A DNA stretch of 64,000 nt from Holophagae bacterium. GTDB lineage: Bacteria > Acidobacteriota > Holophagae > Acanthopleuribacterales > Acanthopleuribacteraceae. The stretch is taken from the NCBI GenBank assembly GCA_030429565.1, contig JAUIFE010000006.1, positions 62,001 through 126,000 on the forward strand. The letters run 5' to 3'. The notes under the pieces were generated by a model that was not told where the DNA came from, did not search any database, and saw only the letters and a list, made by a program, of their open reading frames with translations. The first letter of the stretch is position 1. Each line of letters starts with the position of its first letter. Positions 8,394-16,777 of this stretch are shown in pieces. Made by a program: the position numbers and the translations under genes.

Positions 8394-8569
8394 GGCGATC
8401 CTCGCGCGACACGTCGCCAACGGGCGGGGCGACGGTTGGGGTAAGGTTCCTGTTCGTGGGGGAGGAAGGCGGTAGGCTAACCGCGGTCTTTATGTTGTAA
8501 GAATAAAGGCCGCGAGACGAATTGTCGGTGCGCCCGCGCAAGTGCGAGAAACTTTGCCTGTGGGAAAGA

Positions 8570-9139
8570 TCACGGAGTCTGAGTTTTTCGCAGCCGGCGG
8601 AGTAAGCTTGCGGCGATTTTGGCGGTGTTCCAGGCATCGTCGTCGCCGCGATGGTGGCGGCCTTCGAGTTTAATGGACAGCGCCTTGAGGGCGCCTTTCA
8701 TGCCGATTTCGCGTGGTAGTTGCAAGTGGAGCGCGACCAGGGTTTTGATGTTGAGGTGGGAGGGAGAGACGGGATTGGTGATCCCGGCGGCCGTGCACTG
8801 TCGTTCGATTTGCGCGCGGTCGTAGTTGCCGTAGCTGGCCCAAGGTTTGGTTTTCGCGCCGAATTGCTTGCGCAGCTTGCTGCAAGCCTCGGCAAACGAA
8901 ATGCCGTCTTTGGCCACCATGGCCGGGGTGATGCTGGTCAGCTCGGTACAGAACGGACTGATTTCCGAGAGGACGGGCCGCACCAGAATCGACGTTTTAT
9001 CGATGGGCTCCAGGCGCTCTAAATCGAGCCTGGCGATGCCGATTTCGATAATTTCCGAAACTTGGCCGGGTGGGCGTTGGTTTTCCCAACAGGTTGCCTC
9101 TAGGTCGATGACCAACATTTCTTTGAGTGAGAGAACCAT
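8570..9139 (-). CDS. DEDDh 3'-5' exonuclease, ERI-1-like
   Basis: 189 residues from ATG 9137-9139 with an AAGGA upstream. Exonuclease motif I is Asp12-x-Glu14 in VIDLEATCW, which is the ERI-1/3'hExo variant (DxEATCW). Motif II is in SYGNYDRAQI, and motif III is HHRGDDDAWNTAKI with catalytic His and Asp. Family members are metal-dependent exonucleases on RNA or DNA ends. The small size and lack of other domains fit the bacterial stand-alone form. It lies just downstream, on the same strand, of the tRNA-Ser array but is not clearly linked to it. Confidence 0.9.
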   Translation of the reverse strand: MVLSLKEMLVIDLEATCWENQRPPGQVSEIIEIGIARLDLERLEPIDKTSILVRPVLSEISPFCTELTSITPAMVAKDGISFAEACSKLRKQFGAKTKPWASYGNYDRAQIERQCTAAGITNPVSPSHLNIKTLVALHLQLPREIGMKGALKALSIKLEGRHHRGDDDAWNTAKIAASLLRRLRKTQTP

Positions 9140-9510
9140 AAGGATTTTCCTTGGTGGAGACGGCTGTCTTTGCCACGGTAATGCACATATAAGCGATTCG
9201 CGTGCCAAAATGATGAAAAAGCCGTCGGGGATTGGGTGGATATTCTAAATGCCTGAAAGCAGGTTGGTTTGAAAAGTGTGAACGATGGTGTGTGCCGGCC
9301 CGTTGCCGGCTTTTTGGTGGTGAAAGCCTGTCTCGCTGTCGTCATCATGTAGTCTCGTGTGGGTGACAACTTGTGGGAGCGGGGCCGTGGGCTGATCGCT
9401 GTCGGCTCTTGCGTGCGATGACAGTGATTAACCCACGGCCCCCTGGTTTTGGGTTGGCCCGCGGCACCAACCGCGTCGTCTTGGGTGCGGTTGGTGCCGC
9501 GAGTGGGGGA
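9140..9510. other. Intergenic region without a supported gene
   Basis: About 370 nt between the exonuclease gene and the tRNA-like array. I see no protein gene. Frames open on the minus strand here run through the tRNA elements and are spurious. Confidence 0.4.
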
Positions 9511-9516
9511 CGCGGT

Positions 9517-9598
9517 GTCCCATACAGGAGTCGAACCTGTTCCGGCGTACCGGGCCCCGCCCTTGTGGACGGGCGCCTTACCGTTCAGCCCATGTGAA
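9517..9598 (-). tRNA. tRNA-Ser-like element B, abnormal anticodon arm
   Basis: The D arm (GCT/GGC around GAACGGTAA), long variable arm (CCGG-TACG-CCGG) and T arm (ACAGG TTCGACT CCTGT) align with the two normal tRNA-Ser genes beside it. The anticodon arm does not: CCCGTCC pairs with GGGCGGG around a 4-nt ACAA, leaving no 7-nt loop and no U33. The acceptor stem has mismatches but extends outward through CGCGGT/ACCGCG (9511-9516 and 9598-9603). It is either a degenerate tRNA gene or a tRNA-derived RNA with another job. Confidence 0.5.
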
Positions 9599-9783
9599 CC
9601 GCGTGGCATGAAAACGCGACCCGCACTCGCGGTGGGGCACCGGCTGTCAGTTGGGTGCCGCCCGTTGAGCGTAGATCGTGACCGTGAAAGGGAGGGCGCG
9701 GCGCCGAGGCCGGCGCGAGGCTCCGATTCTTCGCGGTGCCGCGTGGTGAAACGTCGGACCGGCCCGGTCGGGGTTTTTGTTGA

Positions 9784-9861
9784 GGAAAGTGCAGGAGTCG
9801 AACCTGCTCCGTGAGTCCGGGTCCCGCTGGTGCGGGCGCCTTGCCGTTCGGCCAACTTTCC
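9784..9861 (-). tRNA. tRNA-Ser-like element A, anticodon loop 3 nt short
   Basis: A perfect 7-bp acceptor stem (GGAAAGT/ACTTTCC) differs from its neighbours by a compensated base pair. D stem GCC/GGC and T arm GCAGG TTCGACT CCTGC are intact. The anticodon stem CCCGC/GCGGG is perfect, but its loop is only ACCA, exactly three bases less than normal. No CCA is encoded. Pairing in all other arms argues against random decay, yet it cannot decode in the usual way. Confidence 0.55.
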
Positions 9862-9932
9862 GGGAAGGTGGTGGCGACGCTCGGCCATGTCGCCTGGTTG
9901 GGTTTGGGGCAGCGCGTGACACGCGCTGGTGA

Positions 9933-10016
9933 CGGAAGGTGCAGGAGTCGAACCTGCTCCGGCTATACCGGGCTACCGCGTTCGAAACGGACGCCTTACC
10001 GTTCGGCCAACCTTCC
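9933..10016 (-). tRNA. tRNA-Ser (CGA)
   Basis: Class II tRNA with acceptor stem GGAAGGT/ACCTTCC, D arm GCC-GAACGGTAA-GGC, anticodon loop TTCGAAC giving anticodon CGA, long variable arm (CCGG-TATAG-CCGG) and T arm GCAGG TTCGACT CCTGC. Discriminator base is G and CCA is not encoded. The first anticodon-stem pair is a U-U mismatch, shared with the GCT gene. Confidence 0.9.
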
Positions 10017-10118
10017 CGAGTTGTGAGTTGGGCTTGAATACGGCCCGACCCATCGCTCGCCGTCCGGCGCCCCGCCGTGAAGTGATTACGGGCGACGCCG
10101 GATGGACAACGATGGAAG

Positions 10119-10202
10119 CGGAAGGTGCAGGAGTCGAACCTGCTCCGGTTATACCGGGCTACCGCTTAGCAAGCGGACGCCTTACCGTTCGGCCAACCTT
10201 CC
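10119..10202 (-). tRNA. tRNA-Ser (GCT)
   Basis: Same backbone as the CGA gene 100 nt downstream. The anticodon loop TTGCTAA gives GCT, reading AGC/AGU. Acceptor stem GGAAGGT/ACCTTCC, T arm and long variable arm are all intact; discriminator G, CCA not encoded. It is the first of four tRNA-Ser-type elements in one direction. Confidence 0.92.
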
Positions 10203-11303
10203 ATACAAACAACCGCTCGAGACGTTCGCGACGCCGAGCGGTTGGGTTACCTGCTGGGTTTTTACATAAAAAAAACGTGCTAATGGAAACGACTGGGCTG
10301 CAACCGGTTCGAGCCGGTCGGGGCTCGATCGGTCGGAGAACCGAGGGCGTGCACGACGCATCGCAGGGCGACACGTCGCCACGCCCGCCTTGTCCGCCCT
10401 GCACATCGCGAGGATGCACCGGGAGGCGACAAGGAGCCTACCGCGCAAGGCGGTTAGGACAATCAAACGCTCGTGGAATGAGGTCCACAGCAAACATCCA
10501 AAATGGTTACGCCGGCATATATCTTATGAACACTCATGCCTAACTAAAGGGCTCCGCCGCTTCGGTTAGGGGTGTTCACGCGCGCACCGCAAACGTTTAG
10601 GGTGATTACCGCGAACAAACAGCATTTCACGCCGAAGTCAAGGCGAGGCAGCAATTGGCGGAAGCGTCGCTGCTGCGTTCTTGTCTTCAGGGCGGGTGAC
10701 TGTTGCTCTGTTCGGATCAGCGTTTCGCGTTAGCGATCGCCGAGACCGGATCGGTAATTTTGCCTGCCGTTTCCTGGGGGTCGAGTTATGAGCACCAACC
10801 TCGGAATCTCGTACCGAGTGTTGTGTGCTTTATTCCTCGACTGCCTGCTGGTTGGGGAAACGACAGGCCAAAATCCACGTTCTCGCTAATGAGGTGGACG
10901 TTTTGAAAAAACTGTACTACTGCCATGTGTTCCCCCTTGTGGGACCTCTGCAAACGGTTTCATATGATGGTCGCAATTGTTTTGAAAAGTGGAAGAAATC
11001 TTCCGGGTGGTAAACCTGAGTTTAACCTTGCGACAGGGCTATCTTATTCCAAGTCGCGTGCCAAAGTTAAAGAAAAACTGCCGAAATACCTTGAAAAATT
11101 TTGTGAAAGCCGCGTTTGGCCGCAGGCTGTTTCGTGTAAGTCGTGTTGTAGCTTGGGTTTATGTTGCTTGACGGCGGCGCCGGTGTTTTTTTGTGTTTTT
11201 GCTGAAGGGGCGCCTGGGCGCGCGCGGCCCTTATAAGGAACTGCTGTAAAAACGCCGAGTCGCGATGATATTTTCTAGGCGATCTAGGTTTTTAGATAGC
11301 TGT
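10203..11303. other. 1.1-kb region without a supported protein gene
   Basis: No frame here looks protein-like. A perfect 9-bp inverted repeat (AACCGCTCG and its complement, about 10209-10243) precedes the tRNA array. Between 10349 and 10434 several nested complementary segments suggest a structured RNA (reported separately). The rest, 10450-11300, has no clear signal. Confidence 0.4.
10349..10434. ncRNA. Candidate structured RNA segment
   Basis: Nested complementary pairs: GTGCA (10349-10353) with TGCAC (10415-10419), and GCAGGGCG (10363-10370) with CGCCCTGC (10395-10402). Alternatives compete with them: GGCGAC (10367) with GTCGCC (10375), and CCTTGTC (10388) with GACAAGG (10428). The mutually exclusive helices could be a switch, or chance in GC-rich sequence. 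It matches no RNA family I recognise. Confidence 0.25.
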
Positions 11304-11780
11304 CTAGAGCGTCATGCTCGCGCTCCAAATAGTGGCGCCGTCTTCGTGGTTCTCGATACCGTGGAAGAAACCTTGGCTGAGCACGGGCAGGTCCTTCTCT
11401 TCGACCTGTTCGACCGCCAGGAACTTAGGTCGGAAGACTTGCAGTTGGGTGGTGCGGCGGTAGGGAACGGCCATAAACAGGGCGGCCGGTGATTCGCCGT
11501 AAGTGCGCACTTCAAGAAAAACGGCGTCGCCTTTGGCGCCTTCGAAGTCGAATTCGCCTTCGTACATGAATACGGCGTGGACCAAGCCTTCGGCGCCTTG
11601 CGCCAGTTGGCGGCGGCCGCGTTCCACGGCAAGGGTGGGGTCTTCCTCGGCGAGCGCTTCACGGCCCATTTTGCCTTGGCCGTCGGCGTAGGCCAGTTGC
11701 GGTGTGATGTTGCGGTTGTTGTAAAGGGTGACGACGGCGCCGGCGGCCATGTAACCGGCAAAACGAACTGCGTCTAACAT
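11304..11780 (-). CDS. Hypothetical protein in the tmk-holB operon
   Basis: 158 residues, ATG 11778-11780 with GGAG upstream, 47 nt after holB on the same strand. It is a soluble protein of mixed strands and helices, rich in glycine and aromatic residues, without signal peptide or membrane helix. I recognise no motif. Its place after tmk and holB suggests cotranscription with replication genes, the position often held by other genes such as ricT/PSP1, but the sequence is not PSP1. No function is assigned. Confidence 0.75.
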   Translation of the reverse strand: MLDAVRFAGYMAAGAVVTLYNNRNITPQLAYADGQGKMGREALAEEDPTLAVERGRRQLAQGAEGLVHAVFMYEGEFDFEGAKGDAVFLEVRTYGESPAALFMAVPYRRTTQLQVFRPKFLAVEQVEEKDLPVLSQGFFHGIENHEDGATIWSASMTL

Positions 11781-11827
11781 GGGGGAACTCCTTGTGGGTT
11801 GGAACGGGAGGGCGTGTGGTTGCGGGC

Positions 11828-12781
11828 TCAGCTCGGTTCGATCACGCTGAGCCCGTTAAACCAAATGTTTTGGTTGAGGTTGCGACGTCGTTGGCCTTCC
11901 AGCCAGAGACATTGTTCGTAAAGGTTGCGCCAGTGGCGGGCGGGTCGGGCGCCGGCGAGTTGTTGAATCGGCTGCTGGAACTCGGCGAAAAAAGGTTGGG
12001 GGGCGATGCCTTGGGCGGTCCAGGCCAGTTCGCGCAGGAGAGCGATGAGGTGGTCTTTAAAGCGGCTGAACCCTTCTTTGTCGCGCACCAACTCGCTGAG
12101 TGCATCGAGCGCTTGTCCTTCTTTGACGGTGTGGTGCAAGAATTTGAGCGCGTTGTTGATGTCGGCGCGGAAGCTGTCCCAGGCGGCGGGGTCGGTTTCA
12201 AGGCGGCGAAAGCTGATGCCGGCCAATTTGTCGGCAAGGTCTTGGTCGACCTGAAAGCGGTCGCGCAGGATGTGGACCTTGTCATCGTGGGTCAGACTTT
12301 GGAAAGCGACCTTTTGGCAGCGCGATTGAATGGTGGGGATCAGCGCTTTGAGGTCGGCGGTGATGAGGATGAAATAAACGTAGGCGGGCGGTTCTTCAAG
12401 GGATTTGAGGAAGGCGTTGGCGGCTTCCTCGCGCATGCGTTCCATGCCGTCCATCACGATCATGCGCACGGCGCCTTCGAAAGGGCGAAAGTGCAGGTTC
12501 TCCGAAATTTGTCGGATCTGATCGACCTTGATGTCGTTGCCGTCCGGTTCGATGAAAGTGAAGTCGGGGTGGTTGCCGCCGGAGAACTTGCGGCAGTGGT
12601 TGCAAGTGCCGCAGCCGGTGCGGGTGGCGCAGAGCATGGCGCGGGCGACTTCGGTGGCGAGCAGGCGTTTGCCGATGCCGCTGGGACCGTGGAAACACAG
12701 ACCGTGGTGGAGCTGGTCCTTTTCGACCATTTTGGCGAGCATGGTTTTAATGCGCGAATGTCCGTAAACCAAATCAAACAT
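11828..12781 (-). CDS. holB: DNA polymerase III subunit delta'
   Basis: 317 residues, ATG 12779-12781 with GAGG 6 nt upstream. This AAA+ clamp-loader subunit has a P-loop GPSGIGKR near residue 33, the zinc-binding cysteine cluster CGTCNHC about 25 residues later, the FLKSLEEPP stretch, and SRC (sensor/arginine-finger region). The C-terminal 130 residues are the less conserved collar domain. It works with the tau/gamma and delta subunits to load the beta sliding clamp. It follows tmk by 38 nt, the usual neighbour in many bacteria. Confidence 0.95.
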   Translation of the reverse strand: MFDLVYGHSRIKTMLAKMVEKDQLHHGLCFHGPSGIGKRLLATEVARAMLCATRTGCGTCNHCRKFSGGNHPDFTFIEPDGNDIKVDQIRQISENLHFRPFEGAVRMIVMDGMERMREEAANAFLKSLEEPPAYVYFILITADLKALIPTIQSRCQKVAFQSLTHDDKVHILRDRFQVDQDLADKLAGISFRRLETDPAAWDSFRADINNALKFLHHTVKEGQALDALSELVRDKEGFSRFKDHLIALLRELAWTAQGIAPQPFFAEFQQPIQQLAGARPARHWRNLYEQCLWLEGQRRRNLNQNIWFNGLSVIEPS

Positions 12782-12819
12782 AACGGCCTCGGGGCGTGGC
12801 GCGCGCGGGGCGGCCGCGC

Positions 12820-13524
12820 TTAAAAGAAATTAGCGAAGCGGTGGGTGACGATGCCGCGAATCTCTTCGGCAATGTCTTCCGGCGTGCGGGCTGCTTCGAC
12901 GACAATGAACCGGTGCGGTTGTTCTTCGGCCATGCGCAAAAAGGCTTGGCGCACCGCTTGGTGGAAGGGTTCGGCTTCGGCTTCGAAACGACCTTCGGTC
13001 ATTTGGTTTTGCTGCTCGCGGTTGCGGGTCAGCGCACGGTTCAAGCCGATGGCGACATCGAGATCGAGCAAAATGGTGAGGTCGGGTTGCAGGCCGCCGG
13101 TTGCCAACATGAAGATGTTGTTGAGATCGTGGTGCGAGACTTTGCGGGCCGCGCCTTGGTAGGCGAGGGTGCTGTCGTGGTAGCGGTCACAGACAACCCA
13201 GGTACCGGTACTGAGGGCGGGTGAGACGACCTCGTCGTGGTGTTGGGCGCGGTCGGCCAAGTACAGCAGTGCTTCGCAGATCGGTGACATGCCGACGTGG
13301 TCGGCGTGCAACAGGATTTTGCGGATTTCGCCGCCAATCGCGGTAGCACCGGGTTCCTTGGTCCGAATCGTCGGAATACGGCGCTCGGAGAGGAAGCGAG
13401 AGAGCAGATCGGATTGGGTGCTTTTGCCGCAACCCTCAATGCCTTCTAAGCTTATAAAGATACCGCGCTCGCCGGCGTCGGGTAGGGGTTGGAATCGGTG
13501 TTGGGTCGTCGTTTGCTCGTTCAT
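12820..13524 (-). CDS. tmk: Thymidylate kinase (dTMP kinase)
   Basis: 234 residues, start ATG at 13522-13524; no strong ribosome-binding site is visible. The nucleotide-binding loop is EGIEGCGKST, followed by the substrate-binding CDRYHDSTLAYQGAAR (DRY motif), a lid region near RNREQQ, and a C-terminal helix. It phosphorylates dTMP to dTDP with ATP in DNA precursor synthesis. An N-terminal extension of about 20 residues precedes the core. First gene of the tmk-holB-orphan operon. Confidence 0.95.
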   Translation of the reverse strand: MNEQTTTQHRFQPLPDAGERGIFISLEGIEGCGKSTQSDLLSRFLSERRIPTIRTKEPGATAIGGEIRKILLHADHVGMSPICEALLYLADRAQHHDEVVSPALSTGTWVVCDRYHDSTLAYQGAARKVSHHDLNNIFMLATGGLQPDLTILLDLDVAIGLNRALTRNREQQNQMTEGRFEAEAEPFHQAVRQAFLRMAEEQPHRFIVVEAARTPEDIAEEIRGIVTHRFANFF

Positions 13525-13788
13525 AAGACCAGCATCTTACCACGGACGGCGGGCGCTCGCTTGCGCTTTTCTCGCGGTTCGGCCGGCGCGATTTTCCTAC
13601 CCTGGGATCACTGTATAGGGCTGGGTTGATGCGCGACGGTGGACGCCCGACCGCCCTTCCTCTATGATGGGCAGGCACTCAAGTTCCACCGTGAGACCAC
13701 TTTAGGTTTGGGCCGTGTCGGTACCGTCGCGGGGGCCTTGCCGATGCCGGTCCGTGTTTACTTTTTGGGGTGAGGTGGAAGCCCGTTT

Positions 13789-14895
13789 ATGGCGGCTGAA
13801 CGCGAACATGTGATGTCCGAACAACAGTGCGCCCTGGTTCTGCGCGGCTCTTTACGGCGACCGCAATGGACGATGGAGCGCCGCGCCGGTACCGCTCGCT
13901 ATTATGAACGGGGCCGCCAACGGCGCCAGGATGCGGTTTCGCTCGAGGTTGACGCGAGCATGGTGCGTCAGGCGGAACGCTGGCTGAGCCGTTTATTGGT
14001 GCAGTTGCGCGATATGAAAACGGCCAACGCCGAGGTGCAGGCACGGTTGTTGTTGCGCCGGCGCATGGTGGCGGGCGTGGCCGATTACCAGCAGCAGTTC
14101 CAAGGCTTTTGGGGCCGCATCATGTTGGGTGGCAGTTGGGACGGCGCCTTTGGCAGTAATCGCGACGGTAAAGCGGTTTTTCGGCGCGGGCCCTGGGAAA
14201 ACTGGCCGCGCGTGTTGCCGGCGGTCAAGGAACTCGACCCCAAAATTCCGATCATCTTTTCGCCGTACTGCGGGACCTTGCTCCACGAAGCGTTGGGCCA
14301 CACGCTTGAGGCCGATTATCTGGCGGGCGGGCCGCTGGCCGATGCGGCGGGGAACCTGCTCTCGCATCACGATTTAACCGTCATGGATCGGCCCGATTTA
14401 AGCGACATGGCCGGCAGTATGAGCCACGACGATACGGGTCGACCGGCAACGGCGACGACGCTGGTTCATCGCGGCATTTTGGTGGGGTGTTTGGCGGCTG
14501 AAAACGGCGTTTGGCGCCGCGCCAGTTACCGCGATTTGCCGCTCATTCGCGCTTCGAACTTTGTGGTTAAAGCCGGTACGGGCGACCCACTCGACTGGTT
14601 GCAAGGCATCCCACGCGCTTATTATGTGTGTTGGCTGCAGAGCGGTAACTGGATGCCGGCGGGCGAACGCGTCAAGCTGTTGTGCGGCCCTACCTTTTAT
14701 ACAGAATACGGGCAGCCGCGCGGCTATATTAATTGGACTTCGATGACTTTTTCGGTGCGGGACCTGCTGGCGCGTATCGTCGGCGTCGGCAAAGATTTTA
14801 CGGTTGATCCGGTGGTTCACTGGTGCGTGAAGCGCAATCAGTCGATTCCCATGAGTTTGGCGACGCCGTCGCTGTTGTTGCGGGGTGATCGATGA
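13789..14895 (+). CDS. TldD/PmbA-family metalloprotease, short form
   Basis: 368 residues, ATG 13789 with GAGGTGG upstream. The TldD signature HEALGH (His166, Glu167, His171) followed by TLEAD provides zinc ligands and catalytic glutamate. Later, GYINWTSMTFSVRDLLARIVGVG resembles the TldD C-terminal core where a glycine/asparagine-rich strand follows. TldD is normally about 480 residues and pairs with PmbA/TldE in a complex that cleaves unfolded peptides or microcin leaders. This copy is shorter at the N-terminus. The overlapping next gene may encode its partner. Confidence 0.85.
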   Translation: MAAEREHVMSEQQCALVLRGSLRRPQWTMERRAGTARYYERGRQRRQDAVSLEVDASMVRQAERWLSRLLVQLRDMKTANAEVQARLLLRRRMVAGVADYQQQFQGFWGRIMLGGSWDGAFGSNRDGKAVFRRGPWENWPRVLPAVKELDPKIPIIFSPYCGTLLHEALGHTLEADYLAGGPLADAAGNLLSHHDLTVMDRPDLSDMAGSMSHDDTGRPATATTLVHRGILVGCLAAENGVWRRASYRDLPLIRASNFVVKAGTGDPLDWLQGIPRAYYVCWLQSGNWMPAGERVKLLCGPTFYTEYGQPRGYINWTSMTFSVRDLLARIVGVGKDFTVDPVVHWCVKRNQSIPMSLATPSLLLRGDR

Positions 14896-15818
14896 GTACC
14901 TTGGTGACAACCCACCAACAACGTGGCTGGGCTTGGCATATCGACGCTGAGGGTGAAGCGCAACGCGCATGGTGCGAGGCGCACCGCTATCTCCATTCCG
15001 AGGAAAGCGATCCGCTGTGGCAAACGGTGGCCGCCAGTCCGGCACGGCGCCCGCCGCCACAAGGTTTCGTGCGCTGGACACGTCAGGTGCGACGCTGGTT
15101 CGCGAGCCAAACCGATTGTGACGACCTGCAATTGGGTTTGACCTTCGATTCGGGTCAACGTCGCACCAAACCCTATACGGGTTGGACACGGCGCTGGCAC
15201 AATCGCTGTCGCTGGCGTGTGGCTGTCTCGCTGGGCGCGACGCCGACCGGCTACACCGCGTTGGATTTGGGGTTTGCGCAAAATAATGTGCCGCTGCCCG
15301 CGTTGTTGCGTTGGTTCTCTGCGTTGCAGCAAAAGGCCGGCTATGAAACCATGAGTTTGTCGCAGTTTCGAACGCTGTTTCCGACGGCTGCGATCCAAAT
15401 GGCACCGTGGCAATGGGCGCCGCAACTGGCTGGTTCCCTCGATCACTTGCGCCGGCTTGACCACGCTCGCGGACGCTGGCACGAACCGCGCGGCAAGTTC
15501 CCCAACGAGGCTTCGTTTAGTTTTGCCGACGGGCTGGCCGAGGTGCGCTTACTGCCCCAGCCGGTTTTTGTGCAGTGCGGTTACGAGCCGTGGCGGTTTA
15601 TCGCGTATGATGGTCATGATCATATTGTTTACCTGTCCGGTCGTCGCTTGGGACGGCGCTGTGGCTTGGCGGTCACCCTGACCCAGCCGCTGCATCGCTA
15701 CTTCCAACAGTTCGCGTTTGGCCGAGGCTATTGTTTGTTGGTGATTCGCGGTGTTGTGTACCGCGTACCGGAGGTCTTTTGGCCCGGACCTGAGACCGCG
15801 ACCATTCCGGCGACCTAA
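14892..15818 (+). CDS. Hypothetical protein, possible TldD partner
   Basis: 308 residues; ATG 14892 overlaps the TldD-like stop codon in ATGA, so translation is coupled. The protein is rich in tryptophan and arginine with no signal peptide. I see none of the TldD zinc motif. PmbA/TldE proteins also lack the zinc motif and form the other half of the protease, and the overlap and conserved order fit that role. Sequence similarity is not obvious to me, so this is inference only. Confidence 0.7.
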   Translation: MSTLVTTHQQRGWAWHIDAEGEAQRAWCEAHRYLHSEESDPLWQTVAASPARRPPPQGFVRWTRQVRRWFASQTDCDDLQLGLTFDSGQRRTKPYTGWTRRWHNRCRWRVAVSLGATPTGYTALDLGFAQNNVPLPALLRWFSALQQKAGYETMSLSQFRTLFPTAAIQMAPWQWAPQLAGSLDHLRRLDHARGRWHEPRGKFPNEASFSFADGLAEVRLLPQPVFVQCGYEPWRFIAYDGHDHIVYLSGRRLGRRCGLAVTLTQPLHRYFQQFAFGRGYCLLVIRGVVYRVPEVFWPGPETATIPAT

Positions 15819-15835
15819 ATCCGGGAGGGGGGATC

Positions 15836-16777
15836 ATGCACTTTGAAACATTCCGCCAGGTGGCGAAGGCCGAGTTACACGTTCACTTGGAAGGCTCTTT
15901 TACGCCGCAACGCGCGTTGGCGCTGGCGGCAGCCAAGCCGGACCATGCCTGGAACGGACTGGCGGTCGAGGCGCTGGAACGGCGCTTCGTGCCTGGCAAC
16001 TTCGAGCAATTCATCGAACAGTTTATGCTCGGGTACCGCCTGCTCAAAACCAAAGACCACTTCCAAATGGTGACCGAAGACCTGTGTGCCCGTTTCGAAT
16101 CGCAAGGCGTGATTTACGCTGAGGTTCTTTATTCGCCAGGCGTTTACGTTCAGAAGTTGCACCGTGATCTGGTGGACATTCACGACGGTATTCAGGCCGG
16201 ATTGGCCAAGTTCCCCAAGCTTCACGTCAGTTTTATTCTCGACACGGTGCTCAATCTGGGTTTTCCGTTTATGGAAAAAACGCTGGACTTGGTTCTGGCG
16301 GACCGGCGTCCCTGGCTGTCGGGCTTCTCGGTTGGCGGTGGGAACCCCGACCTCGATATGGTCCCATTCCTGCCGCTGTTCGAACGCGCTCACAAGGAAG
16401 GTTTACAGCTTGTGGCCCACGTCGGCGAAGTCGACGGCACCGATAACATTCGCACGCTGTTGAAGTACACCGACATTTATCGCATTGCGCACGGCTGCGC
16501 GGCGGGTCACGATTTGGCGCTGTGCCGCGAACTCCGCGACCGCCAAGTGGCGATTGACGTGTGCCTGACGTCGAATAGGTTTACCGGCGTGGTGCCCGAC
16601 TTGAGCCGCCACCCGTTCCTGACCTTTTTGGAATTGGGCGTGCCGGTGACACTCAACACGGATGATCCGTTCTACTTCCAAACCGACCTCTACCAAGAAT
16701 ACTGCCTGGCCGAATCGCTCGGCGTCCCCTGGGACAAGCTCCTAGAAATCATGGCGTATGGGCTCGAATTCCGTTAG
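15836..16777 (+). CDS. add: Adenosine deaminase, C-terminally short
   Basis: 313 residues, ATG 15836 with GGGAGGGGG upstream. Zinc ligands HVHLEG at residues 15-20, HVGE with the catalytic Glu, a glycine-rich mid region, and LNTDDP near the end identify the family. It converts adenosine to inosine, or acts on a related aminopurine. Family members usually run 330-350 residues and end in a helix of the NAxxASF type. Here the protein stops at GLEFR just where an intergenic repeat begins, so about 20-30 residues seem lost. The active-site residues remain. Third gene after the TldD pair. Confidence 0.9.
   Translation: MHFETFRQVAKAELHVHLEGSFTPQRALALAAAKPDHAWNGLAVEALERRFVPGNFEQFIEQFMLGYRLLKTKDHFQMVTEDLCARFESQGVIYAEVLYSPGVYVQKLHRDLVDIHDGIQAGLAKFPKLHVSFILDTVLNLGFPFMEKTLDLVLADRRPWLSGFSVGGGNPDLDMVPFLPLFERAHKEGLQLVAHVGEVDGTDNIRTLLKYTDIYRIAHGCAAGHDLALCRELRDRQVAIDVCLTSNRFTGVVPDLSRHPFLTFLELGVPVTLNTDDPFYFQTDLYQEYCLAESLGVPWDKLLEIMAYGLEFR

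Noticed and set aside
10300..10325. GGTTCGAGCC that looks like a tRNA T loop on the plus strand
   Set aside because: The stem-loop has a 6-nt loop and no acceptor, D or anticodon arms can be paired around it.
9647..10543. Long open frames on both strands through the tRNA array with repeated GVEPAPAIPGYR-like translation
   Set aside because: They are translations of tRNA sequence in an arbitrary frame; the repeated peptide is just the T arm and variable arm of each tRNA-Ser.
10536..10570. GCCTAAC...GTTAGGG resembling integron attC core sites
   Set aside because: Only about 35 bp long with no inner L sites, the 3' core fails GTTRRRY, and there is no integrase or cassette structure.
11792..12823. 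343-residue open frame antisense to holB
   Set aside because: It mirrors a clear holB gene in high-GC DNA; composition is valine/glycine/alanine-rich without motif.
14398..15405. 335-residue open frame antisense to the TldD-like pair
   Set aside because: Arginine-rich shadow of genes with clear motifs and translational coupling on the plus strand.
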